DNA of 64,000 nucleotides from Epiperipatus broadwayi (lineage: Eukaryota; Onychophora; Udeonychophora; Euonychophora; Peripatidae), in contig JAQFVV010006216.1 in assembly GCA_028023455.1 (NCBI GenBank), positions 1,303,445-1,367,444 on the forward strand. Direction: 5' to 3'. Under the pieces are notes generated by a model, which saw nothing but the letters and a program-made list of their open reading frames with translations, was not told the origin of the DNA and did not search any database. Below are positions 10,688 to 21,760 of the stretch, one piece after another. The position numbers and the translations under genes were made by a program. Numbering within the stretch: position 1 is the stretch's first letter; every line of letters starts with the position of its first letter.

Positions 10688-13125
10688 TGACAGTGAATTT
10701 TTAGTTCTTAAGCAGTAAACTTAGAACCAATCTGCTAGAAAAATTCATTTATATATATGTTTGAAGAATTTTACAAACAAAATGCAGTGGTAAATTCCAA
10801 AATACTTTATTGGAAGGCCATGACTATCCAGTAATTCTACCATATCTGAAATTTTAAATGGAATATAGAAACCAAGAACCACCCATGGCTGATCATAAGA
10901 GACCAAAGGAGACTCAAACTTAAAAAAAGTACCCATTTGTCTATTAGCATGCCTAGAAAAAAAGGAAAGAGAAAAAACAATTGCAATACCAAATGAAAAA
11001 ATGTGGTCTATAAACTGACAATTCTTGTCCCAGTCCCATAAAATCATCATCATAGCTGTAAAAGTGTGGGCCTAAGATTAAAAGAAATTTTCCAGATAAA
11101 CCACCCTGACCTATATCTACATGTATTAGAAGACAGTGTGTATGGCCAAATTTAAATTATTAAGAATGTATAAACCCTATTTAAAATAAAAGTTATTAAG
11201 ATAACTGAGATGGTTTCTACATCCAAAGAAAAAGCATCTGGTAATATCAATTTTTTTTCTCAATAACTCTTAAACAATTTTTTAAAATAATATCCATTTT
11301 TTTTCTTTTTCTCTCCCAAAGCATAAAAATAAACATCCCTTATTTTAAAAAAAAGAAAGAAGGAGGGTTTCCATAATGCTTGATATTTGCTACATCAGTC
11401 GTATACTATTTTTTCTTTTGGTAGTATTATTATATGTAACCATTTACATAGATGTGTATTTTTAAAATGTTGTTTTCTGTTTATTTAGTTTTTTTTTTTT
11501 TTGGTATCGTGATAAAAAAAGTTTATTATTATTATTATTATTATTCTTATTGTGTATATATATATATAGGAAGGTCTACAACAAAATCTCTTAATATTTG
11601 GAAATAAAACACACAATAAGATCTGTATGCATAAACGTACAAACCTAGAAAGGGAATGAGGGGTTAAAATTTATTATTATAGTAAATAAATTTTAAGTAA
11701 TCACTAACCATTAATTAAATAACGAAATGAATGAATGAGGATTATGTCTAGAAACAGGTATATCTTTAGACCCTCATATCTTTATAATTTTAGGGAAATT
11801 TTCTGTATCTATCTTTCTGTTTTTCCATTTCTTTTGTATATATTATAGGTGTATACTATATGCATGTGTGCTTTATTTGTTTTATTGATCTAGTCACTTA
11901 CTGAAGGTATCAATCGCTATATATATATCATAGTACACTCATCTAACAATTGATCTTAACTTATTATCATAAGAGGGGAAATGAAAATTATATTTGGTAA
12001 ACATGAATTTGCCAGGTCACTACACCAGTGTTTCTTGTCAAATTATTTAAAAAATTGTCACGAAATATTAAATACACTGCAGCATAAAATTATATTATAA
12101 AAAAATAATTAAATATTTGATGAAAAATAATTTATTAAAATAATAACCAACATATTTATCCTACCAACATTCATAATTACTGTCCATTGTAGTTTTCGCT
12201 TATACAAGTGATAAAATTCGCAAAGATGGTGTCAGTCCAAAAACTACAATGGGCAGTAATTATGAATGTGGGTAGGATAAAAGTGTTATTTTAATAAATT
12301 ATTTTTATCAGATACTTGGATATATTTTTATGCCACGGTGTATTTGATATTTCACGGCAAATTTGTAAATAATTCGACAAGAAACATTCTGGTGTCGTGA
12401 CCTGGAAAATTCATGTATTGTTATTAATCATTGAATATGACCAATAATTAATTATTATGTACATTTTTCTGTGTATGTTGATGAATAAATAATAAATATT
12501 AAATGATCTGATTAAAGAAGTTTATCTGTTTTCTTGGGCTTGATGGATTTTTTTAAAGAAATAGCTTAGTAATTATACTATTAGATTCCCATTATAAACC
12601 ATAGTGTAGACATGTAAAGATAATTTGATAAATAATTAGAGAGGGAAAGCAACAGAATATGACTTAACATTGGCATATTGGTTTGTTATCATAGGGGTAT
12701 TCATGAATCTATTGAAAATTATTCTAATATACAGTAGTACAAACCATAGCATGATTCATCAACTCTAAATTAATAGCATTCATGATTTGTGTAAAGCCAG
12801 TTGTAATATTCACCGTAGAGTCTGTCATAAAATTGTGGATGGGAGGATCATCACCATCATTATCACCATTATACCAATTGTTGGTATAAAGTATGAATAG
12901 AATAAATAGCCATACCAGCGATTGTTTTCCTTTTATTTATGAAATAGCTTAGAGGTATGATTCCCAACATTGAATCATAAAGACCTATGATGGTGGATGG
13001 TCAAATATGGTCTATCTTCTAGGCATCTATCTCCTTTGCCATTTGCAATTCTATATAAGAAGTTGCTTATTTACTCACTAGATCACTTTCACCAGTGGGA
13101 AGCTAGTCCACGCATTAATCTGATA
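10688..13125 (+). repeat. 3' direct repeat (LTR-like) of the composite element
   Basis: Second copy of the 2.1-kb repeat, expanded by a nested 416-bp foldback element. Clear similarity to the first copy starts near 10,712 and ends near 13,125. The edges have decayed, so terminal TG/CA dinucleotides and a target duplication could not be confirmed. Confidence 0.7.
12001..12416. mobile_element. 416-bp foldback element nested in the 3' repeat
   Basis: Begins acatgaatttgccaggtcac and ends with the near-exact complement (gtgacctggaaaattcatgt). The arms are complementary almost to the centre (about 12,200/12,240), with shared blocks such as cattcataattactg. The corresponding place in the 5' repeat (near 7,705) lacks it, so this is an insertion that postdates the duplication of the flanking repeat. 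It encodes no protein. Confidence 0.85.
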
Positions 13126-14869
13126 TAATATACACACATATATGCTCGCGGTCATCAAATATAACTGCATAAAATTAACTCCCTATTTATTATTATATAT
13201 ATTGTGTGTCTGTGTTGTGTGTTTGTGTAAGAATTTGAATGTTAATTTATTTTTCACTAGAACTTGATGTTCATTAAAAACAATCAAATATAATATTTAA
13301 GATTTTCCATAGCTAAAAGTTGTATATGAAATTGTTTATGATATGTAATAAATATTTTTGACTTTGTCTTATGATTGATAATTTTGGAATGGACTTTCCT
13401 CTGTGGTAGCGCAAAGCAGTTGGATTTTCTTAATTGTTAAATATGCAAAGTGTTTGGAAAGGTTCTCTCTTTTACTTATTGTTATAAATAGATGACAAGT
13501 AATTATGGTCCTTAAACTAAAAGATTAAGTGGCAATAAAAGACATAAGTGCTAAAAATATTGAATTTACAACTGATTCCCGTCAGAAATGAGAATTTGTT
13601 TAGTTATGTGCAACTGTATATCATGATAAAAAAAAAAAATTAAAATAACTATCTAATATTAAATCGGACAAAGTGGATGGTATAAAGTTAAAAAAAAAGA
13701 TAAAAAAGCATTTGGTTTAAAAATTAACATATGCATTACTATAAAGAAACAAACATTCTTTATAACTAAAAGAAATGGAAGAATAATATTATGGAGATTG
13801 TTGATCTACTAGTCAGAGTACAATATTAATTAATCAGTTTAATTGTTATATTAATAAAACATATAATTCAGCTGTCATTCTAATAATGAAATAGGGGACT
13901 TTTATGATGTTTTACAGAATGTTCTTGATCAGATAAAACATTTTAAAAGTATCATGGAATATTTTATAGCTAAATTAAAATAAAAAATAACTAGAGAAAA
14001 TAAAATTTAAGTGGATAAATTTGGATATGAAAACAAAATTAAAAAAGAAATATAAATTTATAGAATTTAATGAAAAAAAAACTATATTATAAATTATTTT
14101 TTTGAAAGAAAAAAAAGTCCTTAATATAAATAAACACCCAAAATTGCAAGAATGTAATGACCTTAATAGATTCAACACAGAAAATGATAAATGATTAGAG
14201 AAATGCAGAGTAATTGTTAATAAATGATAAAAATACTAATGTTAACTAAGAACCAGTATTATTAATTTATATTCAAAAATATCAAAATTATACCAATAAC
14301 TGTATCTTAAAAATTGTTTTAAAATATTAAAAAACTTTGATAATGGCTGAGACTTAAATAAGTTCATTAAGAAAATACCTAATTTTCTATTAAGAGCTAC
14401 TATTCAGATATATTAACACATAAAAAAGCAAGTAACTTGGAAATTTTTATCCGAGATAAAATAATGTATTATGTAAGTATTTAATAAAGATTCACTTTAA
14501 AATACCAAAGTTCTGGAATTTTTTGTAAAATGATATAAAAAATAATAATAATATAAAAAATATAATTGTAAAATGATAAAAAAAATTATGGAAAAACAAT
14601 CAAGTCTCAAACATAAACAGTATCTAGGTATTGAATACAAAGGTTGTTTTAATAATAAGAATTATAAAGGCACTATTACTCTAACAGAGAAAATATGATG
14701 GTCAGGGTTTTGTAAAAAAATAAATTACACAGAAATTAAAAAAAAAATCTATATTACAATTTCTTTTGAAATGACAAAGATTTTAAACAGAGAAAGATCA
14801 TACATTTATATCTAATAAAAAATGAAAAAGCTACAGAAAATAATAAAGTTATTAAAAATATCTCATAAG
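13126..14869. other. A+T-rich DNA, possibly older LINE sequence
   Basis: No clear gene. The plus strand is A-rich and could be the upstream part of the decayed RTE-like element that follows, but no motif supports this. Confidence 0.4.
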
Positions 14870-15720
14870 ATTTAGCTAAAAAAGTACAAAAATTATTGAT
14901 AAAATATACATACCAACTGTTTATAAGGTATAGAAAATATATTTACAAGACTACCCTAGCAATAGTGACATTTAAAGATGACAAAAGATAGAAATCATAA
15001 ATCTATTAATCTTTTATCAGTTTTTATCTACAGAAAACTTAATAAAACCTATCAAAATAATTAACTGGATAGCACGGTAGTTCACATTTAACTATTACGA
15101 GAAGTGATAAAAGTATTTTGCTATTTTTCATTGAATTTGTATATTACAATAAGGACATATAACTCAGTCTGCAAGGATTGGAGTTTTGGAAGATCAAATC
15201 ACAGTGCTAAAATAGTGTCAAACTCTCAAGAATATTTTTATAAATATGGAGTAATTCTTTACCTCCAAAACATTTTACACTAATTAAGGGCTGAAATAAA
15301 AATCTAGAAGAATAATACCTAAAGTCAAATTACAACTCACATAGTTTTTGCAGATGCTATGGTTGTCATTGAAAATAGTGTTTGGTCATTTCAAAAAATG
15401 TTACAAAAACTATCCCATTAAAGTTAAAAAAAAATAGCATTTAAAAATAAATAAGATTAAAGTAATGTTCAATCATTTTTTAAGAAGCGGAAAAGCAAAG
15501 AATGAAAGTAATTAACTAGAACAAGTTTAACAATTATAAATACCATGGTCATATTATTAATACGATTGAAAATATAATGAATCAAATTAATTATAGAACT
15601 AAATTTGGGTGAAATAAGTTTTATAGAAACAATTTAATATTAAAAGAGAAAATACCTACATGCTTGAAAAGACAAAAATGAAAATGTTTCGAAAAACAAT
15701 AAAGATTTTGGATCACATAG
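14870..15720 (+). pseudogene. RTE-like non-LTR reverse transcriptase remnant
   Basis: Broken plus-strand frames show reverse transcriptase landmarks in the right order. Near 14,905 is YIPTVYKVYRKYIYKTTLAI, resembling the RTE segment before the GVRQGD motif. Near 15,340 is FADAMVVIENSVWSFQKMLQ, equivalent to FADDIVLI...LQ..L with the second catalytic Asp lost. Near 15,455 is a KVMFNHF-like segment, and near 15,540 YKYHGHIINTIENIM, equivalent to Y.YLG..I. Stops and frameshifts are frequent, so the copy is dead. Endonuclease and 3' end were not located. Confidence 0.6.
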
Positions 15721-18700
15721 TGAAATATAGATTATATATATATATATTGGAAATACAAGAAATAAAAGTAGATGAGTGAGAGAAACAAAATGTTATTATT
15801 GATATCAATAAAGAATTAAGAGAATGAAATGAAGCTAGATAGATATATCACTAGAAAAGATTGTAAAATAAATAAATAATCAAATGGCTTTATTGCTTGA
15901 GAATTCATAAATCCAAGGACAGGAAATAGCAAAAATGGAATTAATCAAAAGGCCTTACATTCCAAAGTCTGACAGTCAAGTGTTCCACTAAACCATACAG
16001 AGCAAAGGAATTTTAGTAGATAAACAATTGCTCTCTTAAACTGGATACCAAAAGATCATAAAAAACATAAAAATCATGTATGAGTTGGATGAAAAAATAA
16101 GAAAGTTTACTAAATTGATATGATAAAAGAAAGATATGTATTGTAAAACTGAATTAAAGTTTGAAAGAGTTTTATTCTACAATGGAATGTTTATATGTTT
16201 ATGTATAATATCAACAAACCTTTTACAATAATTACCAATTATGAATAAAAAATATATAATTTTATATTTTAACTTATATTCAATGAAAATTCAATCATTT
16301 CAATTATATAAATAACTATAATATTTTGAATTTCCATATTTAAATAAAAATATGTGTGAAATTGTTTACCACAGATAATACATATATTTAAAACATTTGC
16401 CTTTTTATATTACTATACTTGATGTTGAAAATACATTTAGTTGTTTTTTTTTCACAATATTTTTGATTCATTTAAAATAATAAAGATTATTTCCTAATAT
16501 AAAGGAAAAGTCTTTTTTCTCAAGTCATTCAAACACTTGTCAATTACTCCTGAGATAAAATTATATCAAAGATACAGGGCTCAACAGTTTAATTCAATAT
16601 TTATTTTCCTCACTTGAAAGTCAATTCTAAATTTTATGTTCACTAGGTTCAATAAAGTTATGGCCAAAATAAAAACTTGCTGTTTTCTCTTATTATACCA
16701 CTTCATTAATGATTTCTTTTTTTAACCACTAAAATTTTGCTATAATTTTAATGTAATAATTATGAAACAACTGGAACATAAAGCAAACACTGCAATATAA
16801 TTTTTGTTTATTTTCAATGTATATTGCAATAATTAAAACAAAGAGAAAATTGGCAAAATCATTACATTTTAAAGATTTATTACTAAAGAAAATAAATTAT
16901 ATATAAATGTTGTTAGCATTATAATATACATACTTTGTTATTTTAACATGCAAGGAAAAAGATTTTGCAATATTAAATTGTGGCATAGAAATTTCTCAAC
17001 AGAAATATAGCTAAATACTTTTTATATAGTCTTAATGATAGAAAATTTTATTAAAATTAATGATGCTCTACTAAAATTAAAAATTACAATAAATTGGACT
17101 AAAAAGAGAATGAGAAATAGAAATTTACTTCCAATTATTGTCAAAGGTTTTTGCTAGTTATACTGATATTTTTGTGCAGAGCACATAATATACAGAATTA
17201 AAAACTTACTTTTATAAAACAAGTAAAGAAGACAAATACATACTATTTATTGATTAAATTAGAACAAATATAACTATATATATATATAAGTGCATATAAA
17301 ATTACTATTGTATTCAACATGAAACTTTTTAGCTATAAATAAATTTGTAGTGCATAAAGTGATACCACAATTGAACACAGAGTGGCTCATGTATGGCTAC
17401 TCTCTAGCCTTAGTCTACATTCCATACATCTGATGGAAAAAATTTGATGGAATATATATGCCAATTCATATTAATTCCAACAAATCTTGCTAGATGCTAG
17501 TTTTATTCAAAAAACAAAAAACAAAGACAAGCAGGTAATATTTCAAGTGCAATTAAAGGCAGAGATAGGTCCTTAAGTAAAGAGGCCAACTTCTTATTTG
17601 CACAATGTAACTGTTGTTCTTGCATGATTTTGGCTTTTTATTTAAAACCTAAAAATTGAAAATTGTAAGTATATATATATTTTAATTAATTTTTTCAAAG
17701 TTAAATTAAATTTTATTTCTTGATGATTATATAATGATGAGATACAAGTTTTATTTCAATACTTTTTAACAGAAGTAAATGAAATGCTCTATATGAAACA
17801 GGAAGTATACAGTGGAAACAGTTTTGCTAAGTTTATAAATTATATTTTTTCCTCTTGTTTTCACTTATAAATTGAATTATTAAATTCCAAAAAATTATTT
17901 TATCTACTTGAATTTATTGTTTATTTAAGCAGGCATTACTATTTTAAATTGGAATCATACTACACTTTATTTATTAATAAACATTTGTTTTGTCTCAAAA
18001 TAAACAACATCTTTTATTGTGGTTATCCCTTCTGTTTATTTTTTTTTTTTTTGTTTATTTGCAAAGATAATTAAGATAACTTTTATTTTTTCAAGTTAAT
18101 GCTGTAAAGAAATAAAATGAAATATGGAAATAATGTATAAAATAAAGATTTATTCATTTAAAAAAAATATCAATCAATTTCATTGCAAAAATAATGTTTT
18201 ATCTCCACTGTAATTAAACCTAAAAATTTGTACATATAGTTACACACATATACATATTCATATAAACATTGCAAATGATTTTGATGTGCAAAATCTCCTA
18301 TTATATTTATCCATCACTGAATTATGGCTTTTTCTTTTGAACGAAAAATTTGCCAAAGTAATACAGTGACTTGACTTGATAATTATAGTTTGTGATTATA
18401 TAATATAAAAATAGCTTTGGTCTACCTGCACTGATGCAATTATAAATAAAATAAAATTTTCATATAATAATTACATATTATAAGTAATAAAAATATAAGT
18501 CAAGTATTTCTAACTTTTTAAAATATTTTTTATTAAAAAAATCAATTTACATGTCTATGAAATAATTTCTTTTTCAGTTTTGAATTATTTTATTTATAGT
18601 ACCTTTATAAAATAAATATTTTTTTTTATTAAATTACTTTCAATTCAAATTTATCAAATAATATTTTAAAATAAAATCAATACTTGCAATATCACAAAGA

Positions 18701-19574
18701 ATAAAAAATTTAAATGAATCTGTTTGGTAGAAATATGAGAATTGAAATTTTCTACACTGATAAAATTATAGTAATATGGAGAAATACGTAATGATTTTAA
18801 AAAAAAAGATTTTAGTCTAAAAATAATTTATTATAGACTTTTAAAATTTCTTTTATAATGAAAGTATTAAATCATGAGAATCTTCAAATAATAATAATTT
18901 TAATTGAATCAGTCATTTACTTTATTTATTAAAATAATGCCAACTCTTTGAAATATGCCTTTCAGATATGAAATAGGAATAGATAGCAATATCTTCACTG
19001 CAACTAAATCCTATCCTTAATAACATTATATTTGATTTGAATAGTATATCATTTAATATATATATATATATGTGTGTGTAAATACAGTAATATTTTCAAA
19101 TATAAAAAGTAAGATTTAGTGTATATTTGTTATAATTTAACTTCAATTTCTCAATAATTAAAAATCTAAGCAAACATTTAAAAAAATCAATAAATGAAAG
19201 GAGAAACATTCTATCTGTAAATAGTTATTATTTATTTTTAAACCAAAATTTCTTGTTTAACTAAACAAATCATATATTATTTAATAATATTGTTTAATTT
19301 ATACAAAAATACCACAATTATCAGCATCATATTATCCTTTTCATTTCTTATCTATCCAATGCAAAAATTAAAATTCTCTCAAAGTTTAATCTACTTTTCC
19401 CAAATCATAGCTTTTCAACATCCATCTAGAAATCTTTTCCCTATTCACCGATATTACCAATAATCTATTTTAGTTTGTTCAACTGTTAATCTTTCTGCTA
19501 GTAATAGTTCAGACAAAAATGTTTCAGTGTCTTAATTCTTTAAAAAAATTCTCAATATTTTATTTATTTCAAAT
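15721..19574. other. Long A+T-rich gene-free stretch
   Basis: No open frame above 60 codons, no recognisable repeat and only short (AT)n runs (about 15,734 and 19,059). Nothing else seen. Confidence 0.6.
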
Positions 19575-19720
19575 ATAAGATTTGAAATACCAGTCACTCT
19601 TATACCTGGAACCTAATTGCAAATATAGGGTATTTGAACTCAGACTTTGAAGTCACTTCACTATTCACACTATCTCATACTACTGATACACATGACCACA
19701 TATATGCAGTAAAGATAAAT

Positions 19721-19775
19721 AATCACCAATATATATATTTTGTGCTAAGCCAGCATGCATCAGTTGGTCCAAATT
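19721..19775 (-). ncRNA. Degenerate hammerhead motif (unit A)
   Basis: Minus strand: ACCAA, CTGATGC, stem II ATGCT/AGCAC with loop GGCTT, AAAA, an 8-nt stem III region, then TTGGT. The last core A of CTGATGA is C, and the G of GAAA is A. Both positions are essential in known hammerheads, so cleavage is not expected. Confidence 0.6.
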
Positions 19776-20191
19776 CCCATCTCCCATACACATATATAAT
19801 GAGTGCTCAGTTTATATTAAGAGAGCAACTCCTTACATTTTAATAGACAGGCTTCAAACTACTCCAACCTCCAACTCTTTAGCCATCTATACCATTGAAA
19901 ATCTAATGATAGAATTCCCAAATTTTATGCTGAAGCCAATATTGTTATCATGCCCATGTTAATCTCATCACTCTGACCCCTCACATATAGGACAGTATCT
20001 ATGTAAATACATAGAAGAGGGATGGGCAGAATGGAAGCTTAATATGTAAAATTTAAAATATCAGGCACTCTTATATCTGGAACTCAATTTTAAATTTAGG
20101 GGATTTGAACTCAGACTTTCAAGCCACTTCACTATCCACATTATCTCATACTACTGATACACATGACTACACACACCTAGAAAAGTTAAAT

Positions 20192-20213
20192 AATCACCAA
20201 TATACATATTTCA
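20192..20213 (-). ncRNA. Half hammerhead motif at an inversion junction (unit B)
   Basis: On the minus strand only TGAAA, the 8-nt stem III/cleavage region and TTGGTGATT remain; CTGATGA and stem II are missing because the plus-oriented unit C begins at 20,214. The GAAA is intact here, unlike in A, C and D. Confidence 0.6.
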
Positions 20214-20371
20214 GGTCAACATGGGCATGACACCAATATTGCCATCAGCATGAGATTTGGGAATTCTTTCATCAGATTTTCATTGGTATGGATGGCTGAA
20301 GAGTTGGAGTAGCTTGAAGCCTGTCCATTAAAGTGTAAGGACTTGCTATTTAATATAAACTGAGGACTGAT

Positions 20372-20404
<33 letters not shown>

Positions 20405-20416
20405 ATGGGAGATAGT

Positions 20417-20471
20417 AATCTGGACCAACTGATAAGTGCTGGTTTAGCACAAAATATGTATATTGGTGATT
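20417..20471 (+). ncRNA. Degenerate hammerhead motif (unit C)
   Basis: CTGATAA (20,429-20,435) in place of CTGATGA, a perfect 5-bp stem II GTGCT/AGCAC with loop GGTTT, AAAA (20,451-20,454) in place of GAAA, and TTGGT at 20,463-20,467 pairing with ACCAA at 20,424-20,428. Both core changes are G to A. The proper G-C closing pair of stem II survives here. Confidence 0.65.
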
Positions 20472-20550
20472 ATTTATCTTTTTTGCATGTATATGGTCAT
20501 GTGTATCAGTAGTATGAAATAGTGTGGATAGAGAAGTGGCTTGAAAGTCT

Positions 20551-20565
20551 GAGTTCAAACTCCCT
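20551..20565 (+). promoter_or_regulatory. B-box-like sequence downstream of the hammerhead
   Basis: GAGTTCAAACTCCC resembles the RNA polymerase III B box (GTTCRANYC type). The equivalent place in minus-strand unit B (about 20,100-20,113) reads GAGTTCAAATCCCC, an even better match. A TGGATAG segment about 30 bp upstream could be a weak A box. This hints at a tRNA-related, Pol III-transcribed module. Confidence 0.35.
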
Positions 20566-20866
20566 AAATTTACAATTAGGCCCCAGGTATAAGATTGCTT
20601 GGTATTTTTAATCTCACATATTAAGCCTGCATTCTGCCATCCATCTTCTATGTATTTAACTAGATACTGTGCTATATGTGAGAGGTCAGAGTAACTTGAG
20701 GTCAACATGGGCATGACAACAATATGAGAATTCTATCATCAGATTTTCAATGGTATAGATGGCTAAAAAGTTGGAGATTGGAGTAGGTTGAAGTCTGTCC
20801 TAAGTGTAAGGATTTGCTGTCTTAATATAAACTGAGCACTGATTATATATAGATATGGGAGATGGT

Positions 20867-20923
20867 AATCTGGACCAACTGATGAATGCTAGTTTAGCAC
20901 AAAATATATATATATTGGTGATT
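20867..20923 (+). ncRNA. Degenerate hammerhead motif (unit D)
   Basis: CTGATGA intact at 20,879-20,885, stem II ATGCT/AGCAC, then AAAA (20,901-20,904) instead of GAAA, a 10-nt (TA)n stem III region and TTGGT at 20,915-20,919. The single G to A core change should abolish cleavage. Confidence 0.65.
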
Positions 20924-21030
20924 ATTTATCTTTTTTGAATGTGTGTGGTCATGTGTATCAGTAGTATGAGATAGTGAGGATAGTGAAGTGGCTTGAAAGT
21001 CTATATCCTCTATATTTATTTCAAATATGC

Positions 21031-21479
21031 ATTTTTTAGACAGCTTAGATACTAAAAAATACGTAAAGATTATAATCAGGTCATAGATTTATTAGTGGCT
21101 TTATTAACTCCTTCAATTCTGCCACTGTAACCAAAGATTCATCAGACATTACTTAAACAGGTCATGGTTTGTGTTTATCCACATTGCCATGATTAATAGC
21201 TGTTAAATTCCATTTATTAAGTAGATAAATACAATACTCATAAGTTATTCTAAACATATTTAAGAGGAAGGTCTTGCCTAAGATGATCAAATTCATCTGG
21301 AATTTTCTACTGGATCCAGATATAGAAATTTATTTGGAACTTATAAAAAAAATGGAATAAGAGGATCTTGATTTGAGTAGAGTCTTAGATAATGAGACTA
21401 GATCTTAAGTTATTGTTAAATCCTATTTGCTTTACTGATTTTATACATTATCTGTGAAAAAAATTTTTTTTCTGATATC
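21031..21479. other. A+T-rich spacer
   Basis: No feature recognised. Confidence 0.4.
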
Positions 21480-21760
21480 TGGGAAAAGATTATAATATTT
21501 CTCATGATAATATTTAACTGAGAATACCAAAATTTAATCTGTGAACTTTTTCTGCAAGTATTCATCATCAAAATATGCTAGTTCTAAAGAAACAATCTTT
21601 AAAGTTCTTGCATCATATTTCCAAGAAACATCAGCTAGCTAGCTATAAACAATATTACCAGAAATTATTTTTTCTGAACTGTAGATAAATAAATTAAAAT
21701 TTAGATGATGACAGAAAGTAATTTCTACATAGCATGGATAGAATTGAGTTTCAGTCTTCT
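21480..21760 (-). pseudogene. Non-LTR reverse transcriptase fragment (post-thumb region)
   Basis: On the minus strand around 21,640-21,540 the sequence reads LADVSWKYDARTLKIVSL then ELAYFDDEYL. This resembles the conserved LINE segment downstream of the reverse transcriptase core (L.gtsWG.da.TLR..al.L.YS..EYc). No catalytic motif could be found nearby, so the fragment is short and decayed. The clade is undetermined. Confidence 0.4.

Larger units (their letters stand above)
19575..20213 (-). repeat. Minus-strand tandem of HHR repeat units (A and B)
   Basis: Read on the minus strand, a partial unit (B) starts inside a hammerhead at 20,213 and runs into a full unit (A) whose hammerhead is at 19,721-19,775. 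The distance between equivalent cleavage positions is 471 bp. Each hammerhead is followed by the block agtctgagttcaaat. The A copy ends near 19,575. Confidence 0.75.
20214..21030 (+). repeat. Plus-strand tandem of HHR repeat units (C and D)
   Basis: Unit C starts ggtcaacatgggcatgac at 20,214 and the same block recurs at 20,701, marking unit D, which is truncated near 21,005-21,030. Hammerhead-to-hammerhead spacing is 452 bp. Together with the minus-strand pair this makes a head-to-head arrangement of two tandem pairs. Confidence 0.8.

Noticed and set aside
20346-20714. 122-codon minus-strand frame in the HHR repeat
   Set aside because: Lies wholly within the non-coding ribozyme repeat; equivalent frames in other copies are not conserved.
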